64,000 nt of DNA, from NCBI GenBank assembly GCA_038025085.1, contig CM076139.1, positions 46,356,807 through 46,420,806 of the forward strand. Reading direction: 5' to 3'. Shown here in pieces: positions 36,483 to 47,929 of the stretch (its first letter is position 1; each line of letters opens with the position of its first letter). A model generated the notes under the pieces. It saw only the letters and a list, made by a program, of their open reading frames with translations. It made no database searches and was not told where the DNA came from. A program made the position numbers and the translations under genes. Origin of the DNA: Tetragonia tetragonoides. Taxonomy: Eukaryota > Streptophyta > Magnoliopsida > Caryophyllales > Aizoaceae.

Positions 36483-37319
36483 GATGGAGGACGGAGAGGA
36501 CGACGGCGAAAGAGTCGTTCTCGATGTGGACCTCAATCAGCTCCCAGTAGCGGTCGACGACGAAGACTTGCCCGACCCCGCGATAGGGATGTCATTCGTG
36601 TCGGGTCATGAGTTTGCGATCTACTGCCACAGATATGAGCAGCAAACGGGCTTCGAGCTATGCACGAGGTCGGATGAGATACTCGCTGAGTACAGAGCAC
36701 ATGGGTTTGGCAGAGTGGCCTCCCAACAGGAGCCACAGTACCACATGTTGAAAAGGCTGAGGCTGATGTGCAAGAAGGGAGGGAGGAAGCAAAGCGAGGG
36801 CTCGATAGTGACCGGGTGCGAAGTGTTTATGGAGGCAAACATGAAAGGTTGATCCATGGTGATCAGTCACGTGGTGCCGGAAAGGCCACAACCACCCCAC
36901 CGACCCGGCGCACAGCCGCTTCAAGGTGAACTTCCGCCGAATTGACGAGTACTACAAGAGGAATGAAGATGATGGTCAACGACGCGACAAGAATTCCTAT
37001 CACAAAGAACTTCATGTCGTTCGTGGTCGAGAGCGGAGGGCACGAAGGGGTTCCGTTTAGCGAGCGCGACCTGAGGAACGCGGTGAATGCGGAGCGGCGC
37101 AAGAGCCGATTAGGGGGCGATGTTGTTGCTCTCGAGGAGTACTTTGTGAGGATGAGATCCCACAACCACGAGTTATTCAGTAATGTGCAGAGGGATACGA
37201 CAGATGGGACGTTGATGAATGTTTTCTGGGCGGACGCAAGGAGCAGGGATGCGTACATGGACTTCGGTGTTGTGATTACCTTTGACACGACTCTAATTTA
37301 CAGGGGTGACCCAATGTAA
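36483..37319 (+). pseudogene. FAR1/MULE-type transposase-like gene relic
   Basis: The ATG at 36483 opens an acidic N-terminus and then a FAR1 DNA-binding domain (IGMSFVSGHEFAIYCHRYEQQTGFEL, then C-x-GGRKQS...TGCEVFMEA), in frame to a stop at 36852. The reading then moves to another frame (HNHPTDPAHSRFKVNFRRIDEYYKR) and again to a third (MVNDATRIPITKNFMSF...SERDLRNAVNAERR...VFWADARSRDAYMDFGVVITFDTT). This is the order of FAR1-related/MULE transposases up to the first catalytic Asp region. It breaks off at about 37295 and runs straight into the right GGTGAC array, so the catalytic core and SWIM finger are missing. It is a decayed, truncated copy. The GC content is higher than in the surroundings. 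Confidence 0.75.
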
Positions 37320-37510
37320 AATTTGGATGACGACGGTAAAATTACAAACTTTTTGGGGTGACCATGTTGGATTACAAGGGGTGACTTTTCAAGTACTACC
37401 TCGGTGACTCAGACATGAAATTATGGGTGACACTGAGTCCACTATACTCTTGATATGTTTGGATTACACTTTTCGAGGTGACCGTGTTTTTACAGGTGGT
37501 GACTTTCTAG
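37300..37510 (+). repeat. GGTGAC-motif array, right
   Basis: About eight GGTGAC-type motifs with the same linked words as the left array (CCATGTTGGATTAC, ACTGAGTCCACT, CTTGATATGTTTGGATTAC). They are in direct, not inverted, orientation relative to it. The array starts exactly where the FAR1-like homology stops. Confidence 0.7.
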
Positions 37511-38281
37511 GTACACCCTAGTTTCCGCAAATTGTAATGTAAAAAGTAACAAAAAAGAGTAAATATTTGTGTATCAGTTTTAGAAATTTAAAACTAATCT
37601 CAAGGTCAAATTAACAAGAAGAGAATGTATAGGAAAAAGACAGAAACGTTCAATTTAAAATGTTCAATAGGTAACTTGACCATTATCATGTATACTATTA
37701 TAAGTTATAATTCTAGGTAATACAATGATCCCCCCCCCCCATATTATATTAGAGCTCTAACTTATGCTACTTTCAACTCTATAACTATTCACGTGTACAA
37801 GTTTGAAAATTAGTCAACCAAGCATTAAGAATTGTTTTGCTATTCTACGATTTACGTCTAAATTAGATGCCTTTATTTTTCTAAAAAGTAACTAATGTAT
37901 ACATTACACATTAATCCAATTTTAGCAGAAAAAAAGGATCATACGCTTGGAAGGTTTGTGGTACTTTTATATCAACAAATAGCATTGATAAACTAACATA
38001 AAACGACTTTGAAACGATGACCTCTTGGATCATGTATGGGGGTGATCTAATTAAAAATTAATTGAAACGGGCGATAAGAGTGATTATATAAGATGCCCCC
38101 TATAGGTAATAATATTCTAATTAATTATATGGCATTGATGATGTTAAATAGATTATATTAATGTTTATCCATATATTAATGAAATTTTTCCAGAAGTGAC
38201 AATTACACTTTAATTTTTCAATGACATTAATAATCACGTTATATTAACATCTACTAAGTAGTAGTAGTAGTAGTAGTAGTA

Positions 38282-38358
<77 letters not shown>

Positions 38359-39601
38359 TGTAAAAACAAAACAACACTTCTTTGGGTCATTGGTATATTT
38401 AATTAGCGAGTAGCGACAAGTGCTTATACTGTTTAGAATCGACGGTGAACACTATGAATTTCTGGCGTCGAGATGAACATATTGATATGTGACAAACGGT
38501 CATCAATCTCCCACAAGTCTGATGTCTCCGTTTAAACGTGTAGCGACGTGTGTTGATATGACTAGAACTGAATTGAAAATTTTAATGTTTTAAATTTTGA
38601 TTAAAAGAAATAAAATTTAATGGTTCGCCGGCGTGGACTTCCTCCGGTTGCCGGAGTAAGGTGATAGATCTATCAACGGGGAATTGGTAATGTCTGGAAT
38701 TGGTAACGTTAAGTTCTTCGCCGGCGCCGGCGCTATCTCTGGTAGGCAACCAGTTTCTCAGGGAACATCGATCAAATTGAATTGGTAAAGTTAATTCTGA
38801 TCTAAAAATCGAATTGGTAAAGTAACTCAGGTGGTTCCTACACCTAATTTCAAATTTCAAATTCGAAATCAGGTTTGAAAATTTGACAAATTATTTTTTA
38901 TTCAGCCGCTGTCGAAGCGGGCCACTCCCTGACTCAATTTTACATGCGTCGCTCGCTGATTGCATCGTGTATGAAGTTGTATGTGTAGCCTTGTCCAAGC
39001 AATAACCCGTGGGGTTGAAGTGACAATTCTGGAAAACAGTATTGTTTCTTTTAGTTCATAGGCTTTGTTATTCCAGTCAGTAAGTGACAATTAAACTCAC
39101 ATACTATCAAGGACTAGTGTTTTTTTTTTTTGATAGTAATGTATGAATGAAACATTAATAATATGCTTCTATTGTTCTAATCAGTTTCATTTCGGTTCAG
39201 TTAAGATTAGTTTAATTTTGCAACATAGTTTTTTTTCTCAAATGTTTCTATATTTTTTAAATAAGCTCATAGAAATTCAAGTATATAAGGAATATGATCC
39301 TCAAAGTGTCTTTAACCAACTGAGCTTAATATTGCCGGTTCACCCAATTTTGACACAATCCAAAATGTATTATCTGGTTGAATTAGTGAAAACGATTTTA
39401 AAGTACTCCTCCCCCCCTCCCCAATTTATTCAATCACATTGCATTATGTCGAAACTTTAAGACTCGAAGACATCTGAATGAACTTAAGACTAGCGAAAAT
39501 GTTGTTCCAATAAAATTAAGGCGTTTTGATCAAAATAATGCAACATAATCTTGATTTAAAAGATTATCACAATTTGTTCAGACAAGTTGATACTAGTATA
39601 C
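37511..39601. other. AT-rich non-coding stretch with microsatellite
   Basis: No gene is recognised. It includes a C run (37730-37739), the trinucleotide repeat listed separately, and a GC-rich island at 38620-38770 with the palindrome CGCCGGCGCCGGCG (about 38719-38732) that may be a fragment of something captured. Confidence 0.4.
38258..38359. repeat. AGT then AAT trinucleotide microsatellite
   Basis: About 8 AGT units pass directly into about 25 AAT units. Confidence 0.95.
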
Positions 39602-40666
39602 CACTACAAAAAAAGATAGGATTAGTGACATTTTTAATTTGCCACAATAGATTAAAAAATTGCCACAAAAGTCTTCTGTGACAAAATAAAAATTTACCAC
39701 AAGGTCGCCACAAATACTCCAACACAATATTTATTTGTGGCATTTTTTATTTTTGCCACTATATATGGGCTATAGTGGCAAATTTTAATTTTGCCACAAA
39801 ACTTATAGTGGCAAAATGTAATTTTGCCACCAATACTTATTATAGTGGCAAATTGTACTATTGCATTTTGTAGCATATTTTTTTTGCCACAAAACACTAG
39901 CGAGAATTTTTATTGCAATATTTTTTTATATTTTAAAAAAATTAATGTTTTAAAATCAAATTTGGCAATTTTAAAAATGCTCAACTCAATAGAAGGTAGC
40001 TTTAAGTGGGCCATCAACTATAACATTATTGAATTATCTCCATGTTCTATTTACAGAAGAAGTTGAAAATAAATTACTTGCTCAATATCGATGTGGGACA
40101 CTTCAAAGTTCAACTTGTGATAAAACACTTCATAAGCTCTCGTTTGACCGATGTGGCGTTGGTTTAGTGATAGAGAAGGAAGAAATTGATGACAGTGGAA
40201 AGTGATGAATTGTTTAGCGAGGCAATATCCTTCTTTTAAGGAGGGCTGTCAAACAGTGATACAACTTACAGCTTACAGCTTGGGTTTATGTTCGATCATC
40301 GCTCAGTACAATGGCGGCCATACATTGCGTTTATGATTATTAGATGGTTGTGCAGTTAAACAATATTTCTCCTTCATCGATTTTCAGAGCCTTACCAATT
40401 ACATACTATGCACATTAATCAATTAATTTGTCTATGCTCTCTCCCACATCGCCACATCAGTCATCAGACCACCCTTACAAGATATTAATCCTTATAGACC
40501 ATAACCAAGCAGATACATTGTCCTTGAAAAATAAAGCACTTAAAATAATTCTTGGCATGTTTTAGAAATTGCCACAAAATACTCCCAACTTATGGCAATT
40601 TTTTATTTTACCACATGTATCATTATTATTGTAGCATAATATTTTTAGCCAATTTTTTTTGTAGTG
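39602..40666. mobile_element. CACTA-type non-autonomous element (1065 bp)
   Basis: The termini are CACTACAAAAAAA and TTTTTTTGTAGTG. The 3-bp flanks TAC (39599-39601 and 40667-40669) are identical. Subterminal motif TTGCCACAA/TAGTGGCAAA is repeated in the outer about 300 bp. No transposase is seen; the interior (39960-40560) holds no recognisable gene. Confidence 0.85.
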
Positions 40667-41113
40667 TACATTGAAACCGTCTCATCATATAAGTTTTTGT
40701 GCTAGTTTAAAATTATCATCGTGGACAGAGAAATCAATTATCATCATTTATCAAGGTGACAATCACTTCTTTTAGTTTAATTTTTTTGCTCGTTTAATCA
40801 CTTCTTTTATTTTTTTGCCCAATTGCCCATGTATAGTCTCGTCAAATAATGTTCTTTTCATCAGAACAACCATAATTATGGTTCCTTGTTCAAAACTTGC
40901 ACCGTTTCACCTCATCTTTCTCTCTCCTCCCATACACCTACACTCGTCACTCCTCTAGTCCTCTCCTCATCTCAATTCTCCCACCCTTTTTACTCTCCTT
41001 TTTATTATGCCCCTTTATTATTCTGATACAGATACACATTGCATTACCATTATTATTGCATTATACTATTTCTCTCATTTTCTCTCTCATATCTCAATCT
41101 CAATCTCACCATC

Positions 41114-42656
41114 ATGTCCCGTGTACCCGATCTCACTCGCTGGAACCTCACAATCCTCGCCACCTTCATCGACGCCCAAAACAACCGTCTCACCGCCACT
41201 GACGTTCAACACGTGGCAAATAACAACTGGCTCCTAAACGACACCGTCGAGGTCAACAAATGTGGCACCACTTTTCTCCTCATTTGTCGAAACTCTCAAG
41301 ACAGGTAATGTCACACTCTCAACTCCGAGCCTTAATTACTTTTATTTTAATTTATTTAGCTTGGCGTGATGTTATCTTTATGGGGCCAAAAATTGAGTTA
41401 TGAGCCAACCTATGAAGAAAACTACGACAAAAATGTTATTTAACCATTTACACTAAAAAAAAAGTTATTTAATCACATTAAAAAACACGGGTTTACCATA
41501 CTAAAAAACGTGAAAAAAGTTTTTTTACCATGCTTTCAAAATCAATGTAGATCATTAACCATGTTTTACATTTTCTACGCTTTGAAGTGTGTCACAACTT
41601 TCCACCAGTAGTTGCATGCTCACTGTATTTTCTCCACGCTTTTTAGGAACCTACCACACTTATTTTTATGGGTAATTGTGTTTTCCAATGCTTTTACTCG
41701 TAGCAATTTTATTGTTATTTTTAACTGTGGCAAGTTTCCATGCACAGTTACGTGATAATCATTTGAACTTTTTGTCCTTTTTCCGACAACAAATGCTATG
41801 CCCAGTTGTACCTCTTGTTAGAATTATTATATTACAATAATTCTAAGCTAAAATGTGTGAACAATTTCTTTTTTTCTTTTTTTTTCTTATTACAGGGACC
41901 ACCTCCTTCATCTTGGAAGTGTTCTTGTGGCCGGCCACCTCCTCGTATTCGTCAAATGGTTCTCTCTCGCTACCCCTGGTCGCGTTGACTTTCACTCTTC
42001 CGCCACAATGTGGGTCCGTCTCCATGGCCACGTCATCCCTACCGGTCTTATAACAAATCCCGAGGTTGTCGGGAAAATAGTCGAGAATGTCATTGGAGGA
42101 TTACAGTTTGTTAGTACTACTAGTACTCTAAGAGCAATGGTTAAGGTTGACTTGGCTCGAGCTTTGGTTCCGGGGTTTTATTTTTCGGTGTTAAATGATG
42201 ATGAAAACAGGGTGTGGTGGGTGAGTATTAAGTATGAAGGTGTTTGTAGAGTATGTGATAGGTGTGGGAGAGATGGTCATGTTACTTAGTAGTTGTAGAG
42301 CAATGATAGACCCTAAAGAGGAGATTATGTTTCTAAGGTTTATGCAAGATTTTGTTGTTGATTCCGACGACGACGACGTGGAAAATTATTCCTTTGAAGA
42401 TGGAGGAAGTTATACACATTACTACCATACGATTAAAGGAGGGATATGTGGTGGTGGTAAACAGTTTCATAACAATGTCTCTCGTTTAGTATCTTCAATT
42501 TGTCAATTTGATGCTAATAGTTGTGTTTCAGAAGAAGAGGGGTATCAAGTTATTTTGGTTAAGATGGATATGGATAGTATGGTTATGAAATTAGATAAAA
42601 TTCGTATTAGTGATGGTGATCATGGTCATGGGGTGTGTGAGGGTGCTCCAAATTAA
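41114..42656 (+). pseudogene. DUF4283 / zinc-knuckle gene, copy B (intron-containing, frameshifted)
   Basis: Exon 1 (41114-41304, MSRVPDLTRWNLTILATFID...) is joined through a GT-AG intron (41305-41895) to exon 2 starting DHLLHLGSVLVAGHLL. The residue split, AG|G of an Arg, is kept. The protein parallels copy A over the DUF4283 domain (HSSATMWVRLHGHVIP, RAMVKVDLARALVPGFYFS). The zinc knuckle begins CDRCGRDGH with the His that copy A lacks, but two residues later the frame meets TAG (42287-42289). One base on, another frame resumes with SSCRAMIDPKEE and runs through an acidic stretch to 42656. So copy B has a frame lesion inside the knuckle. A protein of about 193 aa could still be made. The intron holds a CACTA relic. 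Confidence 0.65.
41424..41765. mobile_element. CACTA relic inside the intron of DUF4283 copy B
   Basis: It begins ACTACGACAAAAATGTTATTT. Further GGTTTACCATACTAAAAAAC and TTTTACCATGCTTT words match in order the left end of the 4.4-kb CACTA element at 24660 (GGTTTACCACACTTTAAAG and so on). It is more diverged and no intact right terminus is seen. Confidence 0.6.
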
Positions 42657-42957
42657 TCCTCGTCTTAGGGTCGTTAATGTGTGTTCTAAGGATATTATGA
42701 TGTGTTATTACTTATTAGTTTAGTTTTTAGTGGTAGGTTATTTTCTCATGTGGTGTTCTTGTAGTATCTGTTACTGCTAAAGCTAAAACCAGCTATGTTT
42801 TATGTCTGTAAAATGAAAGATGTACTACTTATATTATATCTTATATGATTGAATTGTTCAATTGTACGGAGTTCCAAATGCATGTTCTTTTTTTCTATTA
42901 AGGAAAATGAGGTTTTGACTTTTGAGCAATATAATTCATAGAAATAATAGTATCCCG
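42657..42957 (+). other. 3' flank / probable 3' UTR of DUF4283 copy B
   Basis: Words such as ATGAAAGATGTAC and GGAGTTCCAAATGCATGTT are shared with the 3' flanks of copies C and (inverted) A. This shows that the duplicated unit extends past the coding region. Confidence 0.55.
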
Positions 42958-42959
42958 GA

Positions 42960-43085
42960 GCGCACAAAATTTCGTATGAGGCGGCCATAAGGTGAGGCCT
43001 CTCACACAAGCATGATGTCATACCGGCGTCATGCTTGTATAAAGAGGTAGCCTCACCTTAAAGCGACCTGATACAAGACTTATTG
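42960..43085. mobile_element. fold-back MITE, copy 2
   Basis: Two arms form a long imperfect hairpin. The left arm (TATGAGGCGGC, AAGGTGAGGCC, ACAAGCATGATG) pairs with the right arm (CGTCATGCTTGT, GCCTCACCTT, CCTGATACAAG). The core is shared with 3826-3930. It is non-coding. Confidence 0.65.
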
Positions 43086-43162
43086 CTCATAGGAAATCTC
43101 AAGTCTACATAACTAACGTGTGAAGGACAAGTTCAACCATAGCAGCTACCCAAAAAGGAGCA

Positions 43163-43332
43163 AGGATCTTCTCCATTTTATACTAGAAATGGAGGCTTCC
43201 ATTTCCTAAATCAAGGGTTAGATCTTCTTCTCTCTTTTGCTTGTTTGTATTTTATACAAGAAAGAAAGAGATCCAACATTTCATTTAGGAAATGGAATCC
43301 CTCCATTTCTTGTATAAAATGGAGAGGATCTT
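43163..43332. mobile_element. second hairpin MITE with about 45-bp arms
   Basis: The left arm GGATCTTCTCCATTTTATAC followed by CCATTTCCTAAAT is mirrored by ATTTAGGAAATGG followed by TATAAAATGGAGAGGATC. The loop holds CT/GA-rich sequence. The arms are nearly identical, so the element is young or conserved. Its family is unknown. Confidence 0.7.
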
Positions 43333-44033
43333 AGCTCCCAAAAAGCATGCCCGTATCTAGACACCATCAGATACTCTTGTGAGTTTCAACTTTTATTTCA
43401 AATGAGACACTTACATTGCATAGTAACTCACATAGGCAAACACTTTCAATTGACATTTCAATTCAAAGCAAACACTCTTGTTTGGTTGACAAAAAAAACA
43501 CATAATTTGAAGTTGTTTGGTTAAAAATATGTAGGAAGTGACACCTTCCTAAAAATTATACTTTTTGCTGAGAAGTCACTTACTTAATTCTCCATACACT
43601 ACAACAAAATGAGAATAGGCAACACATAAAATGCCAATAATTTTTCAACCATTACCTTTAGTTATCTAAGGCGACAGTTTTCTTGTGTTGCATGATTTGT
43701 TTGCAACGCTATAAAAACTGTTGCTTTATACATGATAAGGCAACAATTACAACAATTGTTGTCTATTTCTTACATAAGGCAACAGTTATTGAAAAAGTTG
43801 CATTTAATGACAACAATATATTTATTGTTGCCTTATAACACAACACTTAATGTTTTGTTGCTTGTTTAGGCAACAGTTTGGACAACATAGGTAACACATG
43901 TTAAAATGTTGCCTCTATGTGTGTTATTATCTTTAGCTATTAAAGTGATGCATGGCAAAATAAATTCTTATTTTACCCCAACTTGTAATCAATGGCATGA
44001 TAACACTTTTAAGTATGATGAATTTAACATCAT

Positions 44034-44155
<122 letters not shown>

Positions 44156-44743
44156 CATTGTTCATTTCAATTTGTAGTCGTAATAGTAGATAATAAATAA
44201 ATAAACTCATCATTATAAGTGCCCGTCAACATGTCCATTAAACTCAGTGTTTTTGGGGGTGGGGGAGAGTTAAAACCCAGAGAAGACACGTACTCGTGCT
44301 TTAGAATATATTGACAAAATTAGCTCGATAAATAAAACCTAGTAATGAGGTTGTTTGCAGAATACTCGTTATACGTAGAAAAATTCAATTAAGTCCTATA
44401 TAGAAAGGAAACTTTGTATTTAGATAATGTCAATTTTGACCCTTAAAATAAAACTAATCTCAAAATAGAATACGAATGTCAAAAATCTAGGTGTACACTT
44501 ATTTTTCAATGTACTCCATACAACAAAAGGTAATCTAAATCAATAAAACAAAAAAACTCGGTTATACTTGTTGCAAAATATGTTAACAAATTTTAAAAAA
44601 AAAATTGAGGGAAAAGTGAACTATTGAAGATAATAAGATTCTACCCAAAACAAAAAGAAGAAAAAAAGATAAAGGAATTGAAATTCGTAAGCTAAAAATA
44701 TGTACTAAATAAATTAATAACAAAAACTTGACATGAAACAAAA

Positions 44744-44925
44744 GTTAGCTTGCTGGTTGAGGAGTCCTTTCTTGAAAGTATTTACACTTGGTTGCAGGTT
44801 CAAATCCCACCAAAGTCACGTGGGCATTACTTTGAGAGGTATTAATTGTGTATAGTAGTAAAGGTTCTTGGAAGAGGAAGGACCCGTTGGTTGGTACACT
44901 CATGAATTATTTTTTTTCCCCTCGT
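44744..44925 (+). mobile_element. tRNA-derived SINE nested in the CACTA element
   Basis: A-box-like TAGCTTGCTGGTTGAGGAG and B-box GGTTCAAATCCC are spaced as in a tRNA promoter, followed by a non-tRNA body ending in a T-rich tail. It is not a tRNA gene, because no cloverleaf can be completed around the boxes. Confidence 0.6.
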
Positions 44926-45420
44926 ATAATTTATTTATTTAATTATTTTTGGCCAACATCGCAACGATTATATGTTGTTGCCTTCTAATTGTAAAGGTGA
45001 CAATTTTAAGATTGTTGCTAAAAGTGGCAATGGTAGCAGACTGTTGCCTTTGTAAAACCGTTGCCTAAGGTACATTTTAGGTTTATCTTTAGAAACCGTT
45101 GCCTATTATGCAAGAACTGTTGCCTTAGGAAAAGGCAACGGATGCAAATGCAATGCACTAGGTCTATTGCCTTAGACACAAGGCAACAGTTTTTTGATAT
45201 TTGACAACGGTTTTTAAATGTTATCTTTGGCGCTTTTTGTTGTAGTGATAGTTATATGATATTTCTTGAAGAAAGTTTAACTTATTATTGCCAACCAAAC
45301 AACTTTAGCTTGACCACTCCCGAAAAGAATGAAATGGGTTTAATATGGATCAAATGATCATGAGATACAACTTCCCAACTTAAACAAAATGACCACTCAC
45401 TTATCATCTCACACAAAATT

Positions 45421-45670
45421 AAGGAGGAGGGGTAAGGAGGAGTGGTTGGGTGGTAGAGACTCATTCATCCTTAACATCGAGGGTTCGAATCTCCATTGGG
45501 CGTGAAGCAACTTTAAAATCCTTGGCAACTGTCCCACCCTTTTTGGTTTGGCAAAGAGAAGGGCACCTCCCAACGCGCGGCCTCGGGTATTCCATGAATT
45601 AATTCGTGTAGGTGCTCCCCAGGAGGTTTGAACCCAGGAGCTGTCTCACATTTTGAGGTACCTACAAGCC
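45421..45670 (+). mobile_element. tRNA-derived SINE or SINE dimer
   Basis: A-box-like TGGGTGGTAGAGAC and B-box GGTTCGAATCT are followed by a body. A second B-box-like GGTTTGAACCC lies at about 45629. It ends near the Stowaway at 45685. Possibly two SINE fragments are joined. Confidence 0.6.
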
Positions 45671-45684
45671 AACGCTGGAAAATA

Positions 45685-46211
45685 CTCCCTCTGTCCCGTG
45701 ATTACGTTGTCAATTGCTTTTTGGAGGTCAAACTTTACCAACTTTGACCGTTAATATATGAAAATATATAAAGATTTACAATGTAAAAAATTTATTGTTA
45801 GATTCATTTTTAATAGTACTTTTGAAAAATCATATTTTTATATATAATTTTTATATTCATAGATTTATACTCCCTCTGTTCTTTTTTCTCCTACCCACTT
45901 TCCTTTTACATCCGTTCTTTTTTCTCCTACCCACTTTCCCTTTTAGTAATACTTTGAGTACTAAAAGACTCATTTATCCTTACTTTTTCTTGTCATCATT
46001 ACTTTTCAACCCACTACTAACTCACACAATCTCTCATGTTGAAGTAAGGGCAAATAAGGAATTTTTGTTCCAAAAGCAACTATCATTAAACTCCGTGCAA
46101 AAAGAAGTGGGTAGGAGAAAAAAGAACAGAGGAAGTAGTTATTTATGGTCAAAGTTGTGTCTTGAAGACCGCAATAAAGTAATTGACAACGTAATCATGG
46201 GACGGAGGGAG
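45685..46211. mobile_element. Stowaway MITE containing a second Stowaway
   Basis: The termini CTCCCTCTGTCCCGTGATTA and TAATCATGGGACGGAGGGAG are long inverted repeats extending into GTTGTCAATTGC/GTAATTGACAAC. TA flanks are at 45683-45684 and 46212-46213. Without the nested element its length is about 260 bp, typical of the family. Confidence 0.85.
45870..46135. mobile_element. nested Stowaway MITE
   Basis: The termini CTCCCTCTGTTCTTTTTTCT and AGAAAAAAGAACAGAGGAAG are inverted. TA lies at 45868-45869 and 46136-46137. The left arm contains an internal duplication of the CTCCTACCCACTTTCC word. Confidence 0.85.
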
Positions 46212-46271
46212 TAGTCACTGTGGTCGATGGTGAATATTCTTAATTGTGAAAAAAAAAACTTCTCACAAAAC

Positions 46272-46500
46272 TTCAATCTATCCCCGGGGTCGTGGCTCGA
46301 TGATAACATCATTGGGGTTAAGGGTTTTGACAATGTTGCCCAAGGTCAAGGGTTCGAGACTTGCTCGAAGCATCCCCCTCCCCCCTCTGGCATGTCTCAG
46401 TATGTGGGACTGTTGAGTTCTCTCACGACTAATTCTTATACAATGACCTAGTGGTAGGTCTGTATAGGCCAATGCAGACTTCCGGTTATAATCCTTTTGC
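46272..46500 (+). mobile_element. tRNA-derived SINE
   Basis: A-box-like GTGGCTCGATGATAAC and B-box GGGTTCGAGACTTG are separated by about 55 bp. The body after them includes CCTAGTGGTAGGTCTGTATA. It lies about 280 bp before the putative first exon of the gene at 46780. Confidence 0.6.
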
Positions 46501-47929
46501 CAAACTTCAATCTAAAAACTTGAAAACCCTTTGGTACCACCATGGTGCAATAATATGTTTGAGATTTTGTGACAGGTCAAATGGAGGGTCCACAAACCAC
46601 AACCACGACAACGAGGACGTGCAAGTGATGCAACAACTGATACAAAGTGCGACTATGGTGAAATGACTAATGACAGAAGAAACTGGAAAGGGGAGTAACG
46701 AGTAATGAATTAAAATGCTAGGAAATTGATTATAGTGAGACCTCATTGATTAAAGATAGAAGTGGGGATTTTTTCTTTCCCACAGCCATAATTCTGCCGT
46801 TGCCATTGTTGATGCTAAGAAGTTCTCAACCAGGTGAGCTTCCCTACAATTACTTCACTCTCTCTCTTCTCATTTTTTGCATTGTCTAGGGTTAAGGGTT
46901 TTGGTTTATTCTTCGGTAGTTGAAATTCAAATTAGCATAGTTGTGATTTGTGAAGAGTGATTTGATGTTAAAAGAATTGTTTTTCAGAGAAAGAGTTAAG
47001 TAATTAGGCAGTGCAGTTGACAATACATGCATGGGAGCTGGGACAATGATTAAGTATGATATTGCATTTTTATTGAGTGTTAGTTAATTTGTATGTTTTT
47101 TTTCTTCTTTTTTTTTAACTTTGGATTTTTTTTTTTTTGCCTTTTTTGGGTTCTTCATGTCCATTTCTGTTCTGTTTTGTCTCAATTTAGCTATGTTTTT
47201 TTCTGGGGTTTCCAAAGCATTGAAGCAAATTTTGCCTTCATATATCTTTGATTGGTTTTTACATCACTGGGCCCTGTGTGTTACTCTGATCTTGGTTGTG
47301 GATCAAATTAGAAGTTTTAAAACAAGCCCTTCATGTTCACCAAATGAGTTTGGTAGGCTGGTAGCATGGTTTAATTGGTCATGTACTAATCCAATGAGTA
47401 GAGCATGCTGTCATTTTCCTCATTGTCATACTTGATTTAATGCCTTTGCTTCTTTTTTTTCCCCCTTCTGAGATCATTTTCTTTGATTATGGCCTCCAGT
47501 GTTCACGTAGCAAATTCTGAAGTCATTTTGTTGGTTGTCTGAGTCCTCATGGTTAATATTTGGATAAAGGGTTGGAATTTAATTGAGGGATATGTAAAAA
47601 AGAATGCTTAATGTAATTGCTCATCTGAGGGTTTCTCTAGTCTGATCTATCCCTTTGCTAGTTACATCTGGTAGCTGTAACAGCCTAACAGACTGTAACA
47701 CTAACAACCACTCAGAAGCGCAGGTGGTAGCGTAATTTCTGCATATAACATAAGACTCGAAAATCGCCTAAGCCTGCAAATGTGGGATCACACTTGTTAG
47801 TGTTTGTAGTATATAGTGTTTAAAGCCGGTGGTTGTGAGCTAGGTTGTGTACAAGTTTGCTTACTCAGTATCTCTTGCTCTCTCTTATTTTTATATGTTT
47901 GTTTTGTGCAGGAAATATCTGAAAGGAAA

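Noticed and set aside
36863..37288. 141-aa minus-strand ORF opposite the FAR1-like relic
   Set aside because: It is a shadow of the GC-rich transposase-like sequence on the plus strand, whose family motifs are clear.
38582..38860. 92-aa minus-strand ORF in a GC-rich island
   Set aside because: No recognisable domain. The GC-rich palindrome may explain the open frame; it could be a captured fragment but support is lacking.
44744..46400. tRNA genes suggested by A- and B-box motifs
   Set aside because: The boxes belong to SINEs. No acceptor stem or anticodon arm can be completed around them.
47121..47435. 104-aa hydrophobic ORF
   Set aside because: It lies in the likely 5' UTR intron of the 47.9-kb gene, starts at a T-rich tract and shows no family resemblance.
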